DNA of 64,000 nucleotides. It comes from Methylotenera_A sp046594915 (GTDB taxonomy: Bacteria; Pseudomonadota; Gammaproteobacteria; Burkholderiales; Methylophilaceae). Both the position numbers and the translations under genes were made by a program. The notes under the pieces are model-generated. The model had not been told where the DNA came from and did not search any database. It saw only the letters and a list, made by a program, of their open reading frames with translations. Positions 26,204-33,899 of this stretch are shown here, one piece after another (within the stretch, counting starts at the first letter, position 1; each line of letters starts with the position of its first letter). The stretch covers positions 62,001 to 126,000 of the forward strand of contig JBKJRC010000003.1 of the NCBI GenBank assembly GCA_046594915.1. The letters are read 5' to 3'.

Positions 26204-26713
26204 ATGAAATCTGTATATTTTTTGCTTAGTTTAGCCGTTTTGATTGCGTTGCCAACTGCTGGCCAGGCAGAAGTGTATAAATGGAAAGATAAAGACGGTC
26301 AGACGCGCTATTCCGATACGCCACCGCCTTCCAATGTTAAGCTGGAAAATATCGGCATTAAAAAAATCACCCAGCCCACAGGTAAAGCGCCTTTATCGCC
26401 CGTTATCAATACGCAACCAACACCAACCACAAAAACGACGACAGAAGCGCCAGCACAAAGCCCGCAAGATATAGCGGCAGAGCAGCGTCAGCGTACGGCA
26501 GAAGCTGAAAAAAATAATAAACAAGAAAAACAAGCCCAAGCTAAACTAAAAGCAGAAAATTGCAAGGCGGCAAAAGCCAATTTTGCTTCTTACGCACAAG
26601 GTGGGCGCATATATAAAATGAATGAAAAAGGTGAGCGTGAATATTTAGATGACGCGGGCTTAAAACAAGGTGCTGATAAAGCGCGGGCCGAAATGACGCA
26701 GTATTGTAATTAG
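26204..26713 (+). CDS. Secreted DUF4124 protein
   Basis: 169 residues from the ATG at 26204, which gives a clean signal peptide (MKSVYFLLSLAVLIALPTAG); the frame is open to an earlier ATG at 26150. The DUF4124 domain follows at once (VYKWKDKDGQTRYSDTPPP), then a low-complexity threonine/proline/alanine linker, a charged coiled coil (about 95-125) and a C-terminal segment with two cysteines. DUF4124 proteins are common periplasmic proteins of Betaproteobacteria with no established function. It is divergent from guaB and ends before an AT-rich hairpin. Confidence 0.87.
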   Translation: MKSVYFLLSLAVLIALPTAGQAEVYKWKDKDGQTRYSDTPPPSNVKLENIGIKKITQPTGKAPLSPVINTQPTPTTKTTTEAPAQSPQDIAAEQRQRTAEAEKNNKQEKQAQAKLKAENCKAAKANFASYAQGGRIYKMNEKGEREYLDDAGLKQGADKARAEMTQYCN

Positions 26714-26790
26714 CGTATTTGGCTTGAATTAATAGGTTTAATTAACTTGAATAAATAGGGTTAATTAAATGGTTTAATCCGTGCAAAGCT

Positions 26791-26823
26791 TATAACTTAA
26801 CCTTATTTTAGGGTTAAGTTATA
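26791..26823. terminator. AT-rich hairpin between convergent genes
   Basis: A perfect 12-base inverted repeat (TATAACTTAACC arms) with a 9-base loop, in the gap where the DUF4124 gene and ratB converge. No clear T-tract follows on either strand, so terminator function is likely from position but not certain. Confidence 0.5.
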
Positions 26824-26864
26824 TCATTAATAGCTAGTTTAAATATTAGGTTTAATGTTTCTTT

Positions 26865-27191
26865 TTATTCTTCGGTCAACATGTCACCACCGCCTTTTTT
26901 CATCGCTTTTCCATCTGCGGCACGTTGTTTGCGCACTTCTTTCGGGTCTGCAATCAGTGGCCGATAAATCTCAATTCTATCCAGATGGCGTAAATGCGCG
27001 TCTAACTTAGACAACTTGCCAAACACGCCGATTTTATTCACTGCTAAATCAATTTCTGGAAATTTAGCCAGAATACCCGAAGCTTGAATCGCCATTTCGA
27101 TAGTCGCATCTGAAGGCACTAAAACCGGAATTATGAGTTGCTTTTCGGGTAGTGCATAAGCCACTTCTACAGTCATTGTTTCAGCGTCCAT
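26865..27191 (-). CDS. RatB/RnfH-family (UPF0125) protein
   Basis: 108 residues with a ubiquitin-like beta-grasp pattern: VEVAYALPEKQLIIPVLVPSDATIEMAIQ (in two blocks), GVFGKLSKLDAHLRHLDRIEIYRPL, and DPKEVRKQRA near the end, all typical of UPF0125. It starts 2 bases after the RatA stop. RatA-RatB form a conserved pair next to smpB in many Proteobacteria. RatA has been described as a ribosome-associating toxin, but the role of RatB is not established. Confidence 0.9.
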   Translation of the reverse strand: MDAETMTVEVAYALPEKQLIIPVLVPSDATIEMAIQASGILAKFPEIDLAVNKIGVFGKLSKLDAHLRHLDRIEIYRPLIADPKEVRKQRAADGKAMKKGGGDMLTEE

Positions 27192-27193
27192 GT

Positions 27194-27643
27194 TTAAATC
27201 GCCTCTTTGTTAATGGTATAAATTTTATCTGCACGCGCCACAAATCCATCGACAAACGTGTTGGCAATGTGACTAAAAACAGGTGCGATAATTTTTTCTA
27301 AAAACCCATTCGCAAATTCATAATTTAGCCTGAATTCAATTTTGCATGCATCTGGCCGCAATGCGATAAAGTGCCAACTGCCATCTAACTGTTTAAATGG
27401 CCCATCTTTTAATTGAATAACCATGCTATGCGGAAAAGTCTTGTTATTTTGCGTGGTGAATTGTTGTTTAATGCCGTGATAATTAATATGCAAAGTCGCA
27501 CTTGTTCTGCTATCCGTGCGTTCCAGCAGATCTACGCCGCCGCACCATGGCAAAAATTGCGGATAATCTTGTACCGCATCTACCAGCGCATACATTTGCT
27601 CGGCCGAGTGCATCACCAACACGTTTTTTTGAACGACATTCAT
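27194..27643 (-). CDS. RatA/COQ10-like START-domain protein
   Basis: 149 residues in the polyketide-cyclase/START fold: VLVMHSAEQMYALVDAVQDYPQFLPWCGG at the N-terminus (in blocks), the GPFKQLDGSWHF strand pair and the C-terminal helix IANTFVDGFVARADKIY. Family members are annotated either as the RatA toxin, which interferes with ribosome subunit joining in E. coli, or as coenzyme Q10-binding proteins; the sequence alone does not decide. It is divergent from smpB across 75 bases and probably forms an operon with ratB. Confidence 0.9.
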   Translation of the reverse strand: MNVVQKNVLVMHSAEQMYALVDAVQDYPQFLPWCGGVDLLERTDSRTSATLHINYHGIKQQFTTQNNKTFPHSMVIQLKDGPFKQLDGSWHFIALRPDACKIEFRLNYEFANGFLEKIIAPVFSHIANTFVDGFVARADKIYTINKEAI

Positions 27644-27718
27644 AGTTTAAGGTTTATTGTCTGCATCAATTCTAGCGTAAAATAATATTTTAAGTCATAA
27701 ACAGCCAATATCCGCAAC

Positions 27719-28168
27719 ATGAGCATCGCCCAAAACAAAAAAGCTTTTTTCGATTATTTTATTGAAGACAAATTCGAAGCAGGAATCGTACTGGAAGGCT
27801 GGGAAGTAAAAGCGATTCGCGATAACCGCGTGAATCTAAAAGAAGCCTATGTCATTATTCAGCGCGGTGAAATTTACATTATCGGCTGCCATGTAACGCC
27901 CTTGGGTGCGGCTTCAACGCACGTTCGCCCTGATGCGATTCGTACCCGTAAGTTATTGTTACATAATGAAGAAATCATTAAATTAATCGAAAAAGTAGAC
28001 CGTGCAGGTTATACCATCGTGCCGCTGGATATGCATTTTTCAAAAGGCCGTGTAAAAGTGCAAATTGGCTTAGCCAAGGGTAAAAAGCAACACGATAAAC
28101 GCGATACCGAAAAAGCCAGGGATTGGGAGCGCGAAAAAGGCAGGATTATGCGCTCGCACAATAAATAA
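27719..28168 (+). CDS. smpB: SsrA-binding protein SmpB
   Basis: 149 residues with the OB-fold text NKKAFFDYFIEDKFEAGIVL (N-terminal), GWEVKAIRDNRVNLKEAYV, the RKLLLHNEEI loop and the basic C-terminal tail KKQHDKRDTEKARDW that enters the mRNA channel. SmpB binds tmRNA and delivers it to stalled ribosomes. The tmRNA gene begins 43 bases downstream, as expected. Confidence 0.97.
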   Translation: MSIAQNKKAFFDYFIEDKFEAGIVLEGWEVKAIRDNRVNLKEAYVIIQRGEIYIIGCHVTPLGAASTHVRPDAIRTRKLLLHNEEIIKLIEKVDRAGYTIVPLDMHFSKGRVKVQIGLAKGKKQHDKRDTEKARDWEREKGRIMRSHNK

Positions 28169-28191
28169 TATAGTCTCAGATTATAAAAGCG

Positions 28192-28197
28192 TATAAT
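28192..28197 (+). promoter_or_regulatory. Perfect -10 box for ssrA
   Basis: TATAAT 14 bases before the mature 5' end of the tmRNA, inside the short smpB-ssrA gap. The -35 region shows no good match, so either read-through from smpB or an activator may contribute. Confidence 0.6.
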
Positions 28198-28211
28198 CAT
28201 AATACTGATTT

Positions 28212-28578
28212 GGGGCTGACCAGGTTTCGACGTGGGTTACAAAGCAGTGCAGGGCATACCGAGGCTCAGATCACCTCGTAAATACAGCTGAAACAAGTAT
28301 AGTCGCAAACGACGAAACTTACGCTCTAGCAGCTTAGTCCTGCTAGACGCTGCACCATCTCTCCCGTGGGGTGGGTGGCTTTAAAACCATCGCAGCGTCA
28401 TATACACGGGATACGTGTTGTATTGGGTAACTTAATACTGCATTAACCTTAAGGTTGCTCGCTTAGTCAGTGCTTGTCTGTTGGTGGGGACTAAGTTAAA
28501 TTAAACAACAAGGCTAAGTATGTAGAACTGTCTGTGGAGGATTTGCGGACGCGGGTTCGATTCCCGCCAGCTCCACCA
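28212..28578 (+). ncRNA. ssrA: Transfer-messenger RNA (tmRNA)
   Basis: 367 bases. The 5' end GGGGCTG pairs with CAGCTCC just before the 3' CCA, closing a tRNA-like acceptor stem with one G-U pair, and the 3' part carries a T-arm (GGGTTCGATTCCC). The internal reading frame at 28305-28337 encodes the tag ANDETYALAA and a TAG stop, with resume codon GCA. Pseudoknot-forming segments follow the tag. It rescues stalled ribosomes together with SmpB, encoded just upstream. The 3' end is a classical integration target, and integrase remnants lie about 160 bases downstream. Confidence 0.97.
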
Positions 28579-28610
28579 TTTAAGTGTTTCAAGCAATACC
28601 AGTAAGTATC

Positions 28611-28646
28611 AAAAGCCTAGTAAATTCAACCTTCTAGGCTTTTTTT
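28611..28646 (+). terminator. Rho-independent terminator of ssrA
   Basis: The inverted repeat AAAAGCCTAG / CTAGGCTTTT runs into seven T residues, 33 bases after the tmRNA CCA. Confidence 0.88.
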
Positions 28647-28688
28647 ACGCCTATTGCAGTTGCACCTCGTCTCTTTACACATCATTTT

Positions 28689-28712
28689 TTTGAGGGTGCA
28701 GTTTGAGGGTAC
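28689..28712. repeat. Direct repeat downstream of tmRNA (TTTGAGGGTRC)
   Basis: Two copies, TTTGAGGGTGC (28689-28699) and TTTGAGGGTAC (28702-28712), spaced 13 bases start to start. Short direct repeats of this kind beside an integrase gene can be arm-type binding sites. Here they precede an integrase remnant, so this may be the leftover of an attachment region. Confidence 0.45.
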
Positions 28713-28739
28713 GCGGTTTTTTTTATAAAACGTATTACT

Positions 28740-28853
28740 GCCACCTTAGTAAAGAACATGCTAGCTTTTGCAGAGCCTAAAGAGATTGCCGAACTTTTAC
28801 GCGCAATAGATGGTTTTACAGGCTCGTTTATTCTGTCAAGTTTGTGGCCTTGA
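28740..28853 (+). pseudogene. Fragment of a P4-type tyrosine integrase
   Basis: An open stretch of 37 codons reads ...LAFAEPKEIAELLRAIDGF, then TGSFILSS and a stop. This matches the start of the catalytic core in P4-like integrases, where text such as P-(K/A)-x-(V/I)-AELLRAIDG(Y/F)-x-GSF is followed by the first catalytic arginine. That arginine region and everything after it are missing. It lies about 160 bases after the tmRNA 3' end, the usual target of such integrases. The call rests on recall of the family and a short segment. Confidence 0.65.
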
Positions 28854-28870
28854 TTTTTGAGATTTAGATA

Positions 28871-29014
28871 ATGAGCGAATTTAAAAAAGAATTATCTGAA
28901 ATTGATTCCCAACTTCATGGTTCAACCCATATCACAAAACCGGTATATTTCTTGATTTTAGGCTTTTCCCCTGAGCTAGCGACAAAAACCAAAAAGACTC
29001 TAAACGTAGGATAG
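28871..29014 (+). pseudogene. Small, probably frameshifted ORF in the integration scar
   Basis: 47 codons from an ATG read MSEFKKELSEIDSQLHGSTH and then a THITKPVYFLILGFSPELA-like core. Near codon 42 another frame continues with a plausible charged ending (DSKRRIADTRAKQKAKKNI, stop at 29055), which suggests a one- or two-base slip. The core loosely resembles the start of phage-type XRE antitoxins (T-x-x-x-x-V-F-x-D-L-G-F-x-P-E-x-A), but this is a weak likeness. From 29056 to 29144 nothing else is seen. Confidence 0.4.
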
Positions 29015-29144
29015 CTGATACGCGGGCCAAGCAAAAAGCTAAAAAGAATATTTGAGTTTAGTTAAATGCTGCGTTAAGTATTTTTAACAACAATTCACAT
29101 GCAATTATTAATCAGTAACTGTTGTTAAAAGTCAGTTGGGCAGT

Positions 29145-31472
29145 TTAATAATTAGACCTTCTCAAACGCAATGCATTGGTAATCACGGAAACTGAACTCA
29201 AACTCATTGCAAGTGCTGCAATCATGGGTGAAAGTAGCCAGCCTGTGAAAGGATAAAGCACACCAGCAGCCAGTGGTACACCTAATGCGTTATAAACAAA
29301 TGCAAAGCCTAGATTTTGTTTCATGTTAGCAATAGTATCTTCCGAAATAGCGCGAGCTTGTGCAATACCGCGCAAGTCACCTTTAACAAGTGTTACTTGC
29401 GCACTATTCATCGCCACATCAGTGCCAGTTCCCATCGCGACACCCACATCGGCTTTAGCAAGAGCAGGAGCATCATTAATACCATCACCAGCCATCGCCA
29501 CAATGCGACCTTCACGTTGCAACTTATCGACTAATGCTAATTTGTCTGCAGGTTTAACTTCACCGTATACTTCATCAATACCTAACTTTGCAGCCACGGA
29601 TTTCGCTGTTAGCAGGCCATCGCCTGTCGCCATGATGACACGCATACCAGACGCTTTCAAAGTGGCTAATGCTTCGGCCGTGCTTTCTTTTATTGGATCA
29701 GAAACAGACAACAACCCTGCTGGCTGACCATCAACAGCTAGATACATCACACTTGCGCCTGTTGCACGTAAGTCTTCTGCCTGCGCTTTTAATGATTCAA
29801 TTTGCACATTAAGCTGGGTCATAAGTGCCGTATTGCCTAAAGCCAATTGTTTACCGTTGACACTGCCACGTACACCAATGCCGGTGCTGGACTCAAAGCC
29901 ATCGACTTTATCAATAACTAACCCGCGTTCTCGTGCTGCTTTGACAATAGCATCTGCTAATGGATGTTCACTACCTTGGTCAAGGCTAGCTGCCAAGCGA
30001 AGCACTTCGTCTTCGGTGTAGCGTGATGCTGCTACGGCTAGATTAAATCGTGGCTTACCTTCAGTCAGCGTACCCGTTTTATCTACAATTAATGTATCCA
30101 CTTTACGGAAGTTTTCAATGGCAGCAGCGTCACGAAATAGCACGCCTTGTGTTGCAGCTTTGCCGGTGGCTACCATGATGGACATTGGAGTAGCCAAACC
30201 AAGGGCACAAGGACAAGCAATGATGAGTACAGCGACTGCGTTGATTAAACCAAATACCCAACTCGGCTCTGGCCCAAAGAACCCCCAAACAAAGAAAGTA
30301 ATCAGCGCAATACTGACAACAGTGACCACAAAGTAGCCCGCCACTTGGTCGGCCATACGTTGCATCGGCGCTTTAGAGCGTTGCGCTTGAATCACCAGTT
30401 GCACAATACTGGCTAAAACAGTTTGCGAACCTACTTTTTCTGAGCGCATAATCAGTGCGCCATTGGTGTTTAGTGTTGCGCCAATGAGCTTATCACCGAT
30501 ACCTTTAGTGACTGGCATTGGTTCACCAGTCAACATGGATTCATCCACTGCACTTCCACCCTCAATCACTACACCATCTACAGGGACTTTTTCGCCTGGG
30601 CGAATACGCAGCAAGTCACCGACATGTACGTGAGTAAGAGGCACATCTTCTTCGTTGCCATCAGCATTAATTCGACGAGCGGTTTTGGGCGATAAACCAA
30701 GCAACGATTTAATCGCAGCTGAAGTTTGTGAGCGCGCTTTGAGTTCCAGAATTTGACCGAGCAGCGTTAACGATATAATCACTGCGGCGGCTTCAAAGTA
30801 GACGGCTACGCGACCCATTGCCATAAATGATGCAGGAAATACATTTGGTGCAACGGTAGCCACAACGCTGTAAATAAATGCAGCAGCAGTACCTAAGCCA
30901 ATCAACGTCCACATATTTGGACTACGATTGATAACTGATTGAACGCCGCGTTCAAAGAATGGCCAGCCAGCCCACAGCACAATAGGTAAGGATAATGCGA
31001 GTTCGATCCAGCTTTGCGTGGCCATATTAAACCATTGCAAGCGATGACCGAGCATTGCCAAGAACGTAACGATAATGGTGAGTGGAAGCGTCCAAATAAA
31101 GCGCCGCTTGAAATCTGCTAACTCAGGACTCTCACCATCTTCCAAACTAGGCAATTCTGGCTCTAATGCCATACCGCATTTAGGGCATGCACCAGCATGA
31201 TCTTGTCGAATCTCTGGATGCATCGGGCAGGTGTAAATTGACCCTATGGGCACAGGTTCGGATTGAGTAGATTTTGTTTCTGATATTGTTTTTTCAGAGT
31301 TTGAATCTAGATTCGAATACTTCAATGGGTCTGCTGCAAACTTAGCTTTGCAATTAGCACTACAAAAGTAAATTGGCTTGCCTTTGTAATTGAATACATT
31401 TGGAGATTGAGCTGTCACCTTCATTCCGCATACAGGATCTTTCAATGCTTGCAATTCGGGGTTATCAGTCAT
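29145..31472 (-). CDS. Copper-translocating P1B-type ATPase with YHS and metal-binding N-terminus
   Basis: 775 residues. The N-terminus has a YHS domain (DPVCGMKV at 12-19, CSANC at 37-41) and then a small Cys/His metal-binding domain (YTCPMHPEI, CPKCGMALEP; about 80-106) instead of the classical HMA repeat. Eight membrane helices surround the TGEPMPVTK actuator, the ion-path motif CPC (IACPCALG), the phosphorylation site DKTGTLTEG, HPLADAI and GDGINDAPAL. CPC with these N-terminal domains fits Cu(I) export from the cytoplasm; silver is also likely. It is the last gene of the copper island. Confidence 0.95.
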   Translation of the reverse strand: MTDNPELQALKDPVCGMKVTAQSPNVFNYKGKPIYFCSANCKAKFAADPLKYSNLDSNSEKTISETKSTQSEPVPIGSIYTCPMHPEIRQDHAGACPKCGMALEPELPSLEDGESPELADFKRRFIWTLPLTIIVTFLAMLGHRLQWFNMATQSWIELALSLPIVLWAGWPFFERGVQSVINRSPNMWTLIGLGTAAAFIYSVVATVAPNVFPASFMAMGRVAVYFEAAAVIISLTLLGQILELKARSQTSAAIKSLLGLSPKTARRINADGNEEDVPLTHVHVGDLLRIRPGEKVPVDGVVIEGGSAVDESMLTGEPMPVTKGIGDKLIGATLNTNGALIMRSEKVGSQTVLASIVQLVIQAQRSKAPMQRMADQVAGYFVVTVVSIALITFFVWGFFGPEPSWVFGLINAVAVLIIACPCALGLATPMSIMVATGKAATQGVLFRDAAAIENFRKVDTLIVDKTGTLTEGKPRFNLAVAASRYTEDEVLRLAASLDQGSEHPLADAIVKAARERGLVIDKVDGFESSTGIGVRGSVNGKQLALGNTALMTQLNVQIESLKAQAEDLRATGASVMYLAVDGQPAGLLSVSDPIKESTAEALATLKASGMRVIMATGDGLLTAKSVAAKLGIDEVYGEVKPADKLALVDKLQREGRIVAMAGDGINDAPALAKADVGVAMGTGTDVAMNSAQVTLVKGDLRGIAQARAISEDTIANMKQNLGFAFVYNALGVPLAAGVLYPFTGWLLSPMIAALAMSLSSVSVITNALRLRRSNY

Positions 31473-31523
31473 CCGTATTTACTCACTTTTCTTGAGCCGT
31501 ATTAATCTGAATTTTCTAAGTTA

Positions 31524-31967
31524 TTAATTTAAGTCATTAATTAAAGTTCTCATTTCAGAAATTTCTCTTTTTTGTGCATCAATAATGCCATTTGCCAACG
31601 CTTTCACCCTTGGATCAGTAATATTTGCACGCTCACTGGTTAAAATCGCGATTGAATGATGAGGAATCATAGCTTTCATCCATGAGACGTCCTCAATCGT
31701 AGTTTGACTTCTTACTAGCCATAACGATACTGCAAAAACAATGACACTTCCTAAATAGATTGCGTTATTTAGTGCTTTATTTGAGTACATCTTTGACATG
31801 AAAGCCAGCATGATGAAAGCCATTGAAGCGCCCATCAAAATCGCCATATATGCACGAGTTTCACTAAAAAAAACGTGGTCGAACGCATAAGTATTTAAGT
31901 ACATCAGTCCAAACATAATGACTGTTGAAGTAATAATCATTAATCCAAATTTGATATAGTGGCTCAT
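31524..31967 (-). CDS. Membrane-anchored DUF305 protein of the copper island
   Basis: 147 residues from the ATG at 31967, chosen for the AGGAG ribosome site just upstream. Three hydrophobic segments (about 5-25, 42-60, 69-88) precede a periplasmic DUF305 domain with the MKAMIPHHSIAI metal-like motif and ITDPRVKALANGIIDAQKREI. DUF305 proteins of this membrane form often accompany copper ATPases and oxidases. It lies between the ATPase (51-base gap) and the HMA chaperone (59-base gap). Confidence 0.87.
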   Translation of the reverse strand: MSHYIKFGLMIITSTVIMFGLMYLNTYAFDHVFFSETRAYMAILMGASMAFIMLAFMSKMYSNKALNNAIYLGSVIVFAVSLWLVRSQTTIEDVSWMKAMIPHHSIAILTSERANITDPRVKALANGIIDAQKREISEMRTLINDLN

Positions 31968-32026
31968 CACAACTCCTGTTTTTGTTATTAATAAATTGAT
32001 GTAATGCAGTTTTAATATTGAGTGAG

Positions 32027-32278
32027 TTACCCGCAACAACTCTTGCTTTTAGGAGTTGCATCCACAGGTGCTGAATCTACCCCGTAGCCAGCTGTTTGAA
32101 TAGTCGATTTTAAGTGCATTTGGTCAGTAAATTTTTCATCATACAGGACGGATACCCTTCCTTCAGAAAGCGCCACGGTCACTTCTTGCACGCCCTTAAC
32201 GTTAGTCAGTGCAAGTGTTACATTATTAACACAGCCTCCACAGGTCATTCCAGTTACTTTTAAGTGAGCAGTTTGCAT
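32027..32278 (-). CDS. Heavy-metal-associated (HMA) copper chaperone
   Basis: 83 residues from the ATG at 32278, with AAAGGA upstream; an open frame continues 30 bases further. A single ferredoxin-like HMA domain has the metal site GMTCGGC and the usual GYGVD loop. The C-terminus adds a second possible site, KSKSCCG. It likely carries Cu(I) in the cytoplasm to the P1B-ATPase encoded downstream, whose own N-terminus lacks an HMA domain. That makes the pair complementary, which is inference. Confidence 0.92.
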   Translation of the reverse strand: MQTAHLKVTGMTCGGCVNNVTLALTNVKGVQEVTVALSEGRVSVLYDEKFTDQMHLKSTIQTAGYGVDSAPVDATPKSKSCCG

Positions 32279-32446
32279 AGTTAAATTCCTTTCGCAGTAT
32301 TTAGGCACAGATTAAACAACATATCATCGATTAGTTGGGGCTCTCGGTCTGTTCGTTGGCGCACTAAGTTATATGCTGCTAGTAGCTTAAAGCATTCAGT
32401 GATAACAATTAAATATAAAAAATACTCTTATAATTCAAAGCATTAA

Positions 32447-32490
32447 GTGCCATTTATGCTAACTTTTCTACTTTTTAGTATAAATGGCAC
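32447..32490. promoter_or_regulatory. 16-base inverted repeat between copper operons
   Basis: Arms GTGCCATTTATGCTAA and its complement with one G-U position, loop of 12 bases. It lies 14 bases after the multicopper oxidase stop on the minus strand, so it may end the upstream copper transcript. No T-tract follows, so an operator or RNA-stability hairpin is also possible. The remaining 168 bases up to the HMA gene hold no other recognisable element. Confidence 0.5.
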
Positions 32491-32503
32491 CAATCAACCT
32501 AGA

Positions 32504-33898
32504 TCAATGCTCCATGTGCCCGATTGGTTTGCGTACCGTCATTTCCATGCCACTTTCTGGAACGGTCATTTGTGATCGCTCCACTGGTGGCAAGTCGTTA
32601 ATTACTTCATGTGCGACTGTGCCTTTAGGGTTTTTGTAAGGTCCTGGGTCTTTGTAATCATTACGCGCTAAACCTTCACGTACTTTGAGCGTGGTGAACA
32701 TGCCGCCCATATCAATCGCACCGAATTGACCAATGCCAGACATCATGGGCAGCGTATTCTCAGGTAACGGCATATCCATCATGGTCGCCATTTCACTCAT
32801 CTCTGCCATACCAGTCGCGCCCATCGGCATATAGTCTGGCACTAGATTGTTAATTTTTTTCATTAAATCTCCCTGTTTTACGCCTATTAATGTCGGTACT
32901 TCATGCCCCATTGGGTTCATAGTGTGGTGGCTCTTATGGCAATGCAGTGCCCAATCACCAGGATTGTTCGCTAAAAATTCAATCGCACGCATTTGGCCTA
33001 CTGCGATGTCAGTTGTTACTTCAGGCCACCGAGCAGAAGTTGGAACCCATCCACCATCCGTACCTGTCACCTGAAATTCATGTCCATGCAAATGGATGGG
33101 GTGATTGGTCATGGTGAGATTGCCAACACGAATACGTACACGTTCATTTTTGCGCACTATTAGCGGGTCTATACCCGGAAAAACACGGCTGTTAAATGCC
33201 CATAAATTGAAATCTAGCATTTCGGCAATTTGAGGGGTATAGCTACCCGGTTTGATATCATACGAGCTTAGTAAAAACACAAAATCACGATCAACTGGCA
33301 TAAATTTAGGATTTTTTGAGTGCGTCACCCAGCTGCCCATCATGCCCATCGCCATTTGTACCATTTCGTCAGCATGTGGGTGATACATAAATGTACCAGC
33401 GCGTTTGGCCTCAAACTCATAGACAAAAGTCTTCCCTGGCTGTATTGGCGGCTGGGTCAAACCACTCACGCCATCCATGCCATTAGGCAAAGGCTGACCA
33501 TGCCAATGAATACTGGTATGTTCAGGCAATCGGTTCGTCACAAAAATTCTGACTTTATCCCCCTCAACCACTTCAATCGTCGGGCCTGGGCTTTGCCCAT
33601 TATAGCCCCATAGATGGGCTTTCATGCCAGGCGCCATTTCACGTAGTACTGGTTCTGCTACTAGATGAAATTCTTTTACACCTTTATTCATGCGCCAAGG
33701 CAAGCTCCAGCCATTCAAGGTCACCACCGGATTGTAAGGCCGGCCACTATTTGGTTGCAATGGCGCTTGTGTAGTGGCTTGCTCTGCAGAAACAATTTCG
33801 GGCAATGCGGCCATCGCTACCTTACTGACAGCTGATGCAGCTATACCAGCACCTGCTAATCTGAAAAAGTCACGTCTGCTAAATTTAGAAAAATCCAT
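32504..33898 (-). CDS. Periplasmic multicopper oxidase (CopA-like)
   Basis: 464 residues with a twin-arginine export signal (FSRRDFFRLAGAGIAASAV). The four copper-binding segments are present: HWHGQPLPNG, YHPHADEM, HPIHLHGHEF and HCHKSHHTMNPMGHE, with the HCH type 1/3 signature. The methionine-rich stretch near the C-terminus (MGATGMAEMSEMATMMDMPL) may bind Cu(I) as in CueO. The enzyme oxidises Cu(I) to the less toxic Cu(II) outside the cytoplasm. Its start is separated by one base from the stop of the TolC-like gene upstream, so they form one operon. Confidence 0.94.
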   Translation of the reverse strand: MDFSKFSRRDFFRLAGAGIAASAVSKVAMAALPEIVSAEQATTQAPLQPNSGRPYNPVVTLNGWSLPWRMNKGVKEFHLVAEPVLREMAPGMKAHLWGYNGQSPGPTIEVVEGDKVRIFVTNRLPEHTSIHWHGQPLPNGMDGVSGLTQPPIQPGKTFVYEFEAKRAGTFMYHPHADEMVQMAMGMMGSWVTHSKNPKFMPVDRDFVFLLSSYDIKPGSYTPQIAEMLDFNLWAFNSRVFPGIDPLIVRKNERVRIRVGNLTMTNHPIHLHGHEFQVTGTDGGWVPTSARWPEVTTDIAVGQMRAIEFLANNPGDWALHCHKSHHTMNPMGHEVPTLIGVKQGDLMKKINNLVPDYMPMGATGMAEMSEMATMMDMPLPENTLPMMSGIGQFGAIDMGGMFTTLKVREGLARNDYKDPGPYKNPKGTVAHEVINDLPPVERSQMTVPESGMEMTVRKPIGHMEH

Positions 33899-33899
33899 G

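Noticed and set aside
26791..26823. Riboswitch or regulatory RNA near the DUF4124 and ratB genes
   Set aside because: Only a simple AT-rich palindrome is visible, between convergent genes; a terminator is the simpler reading.
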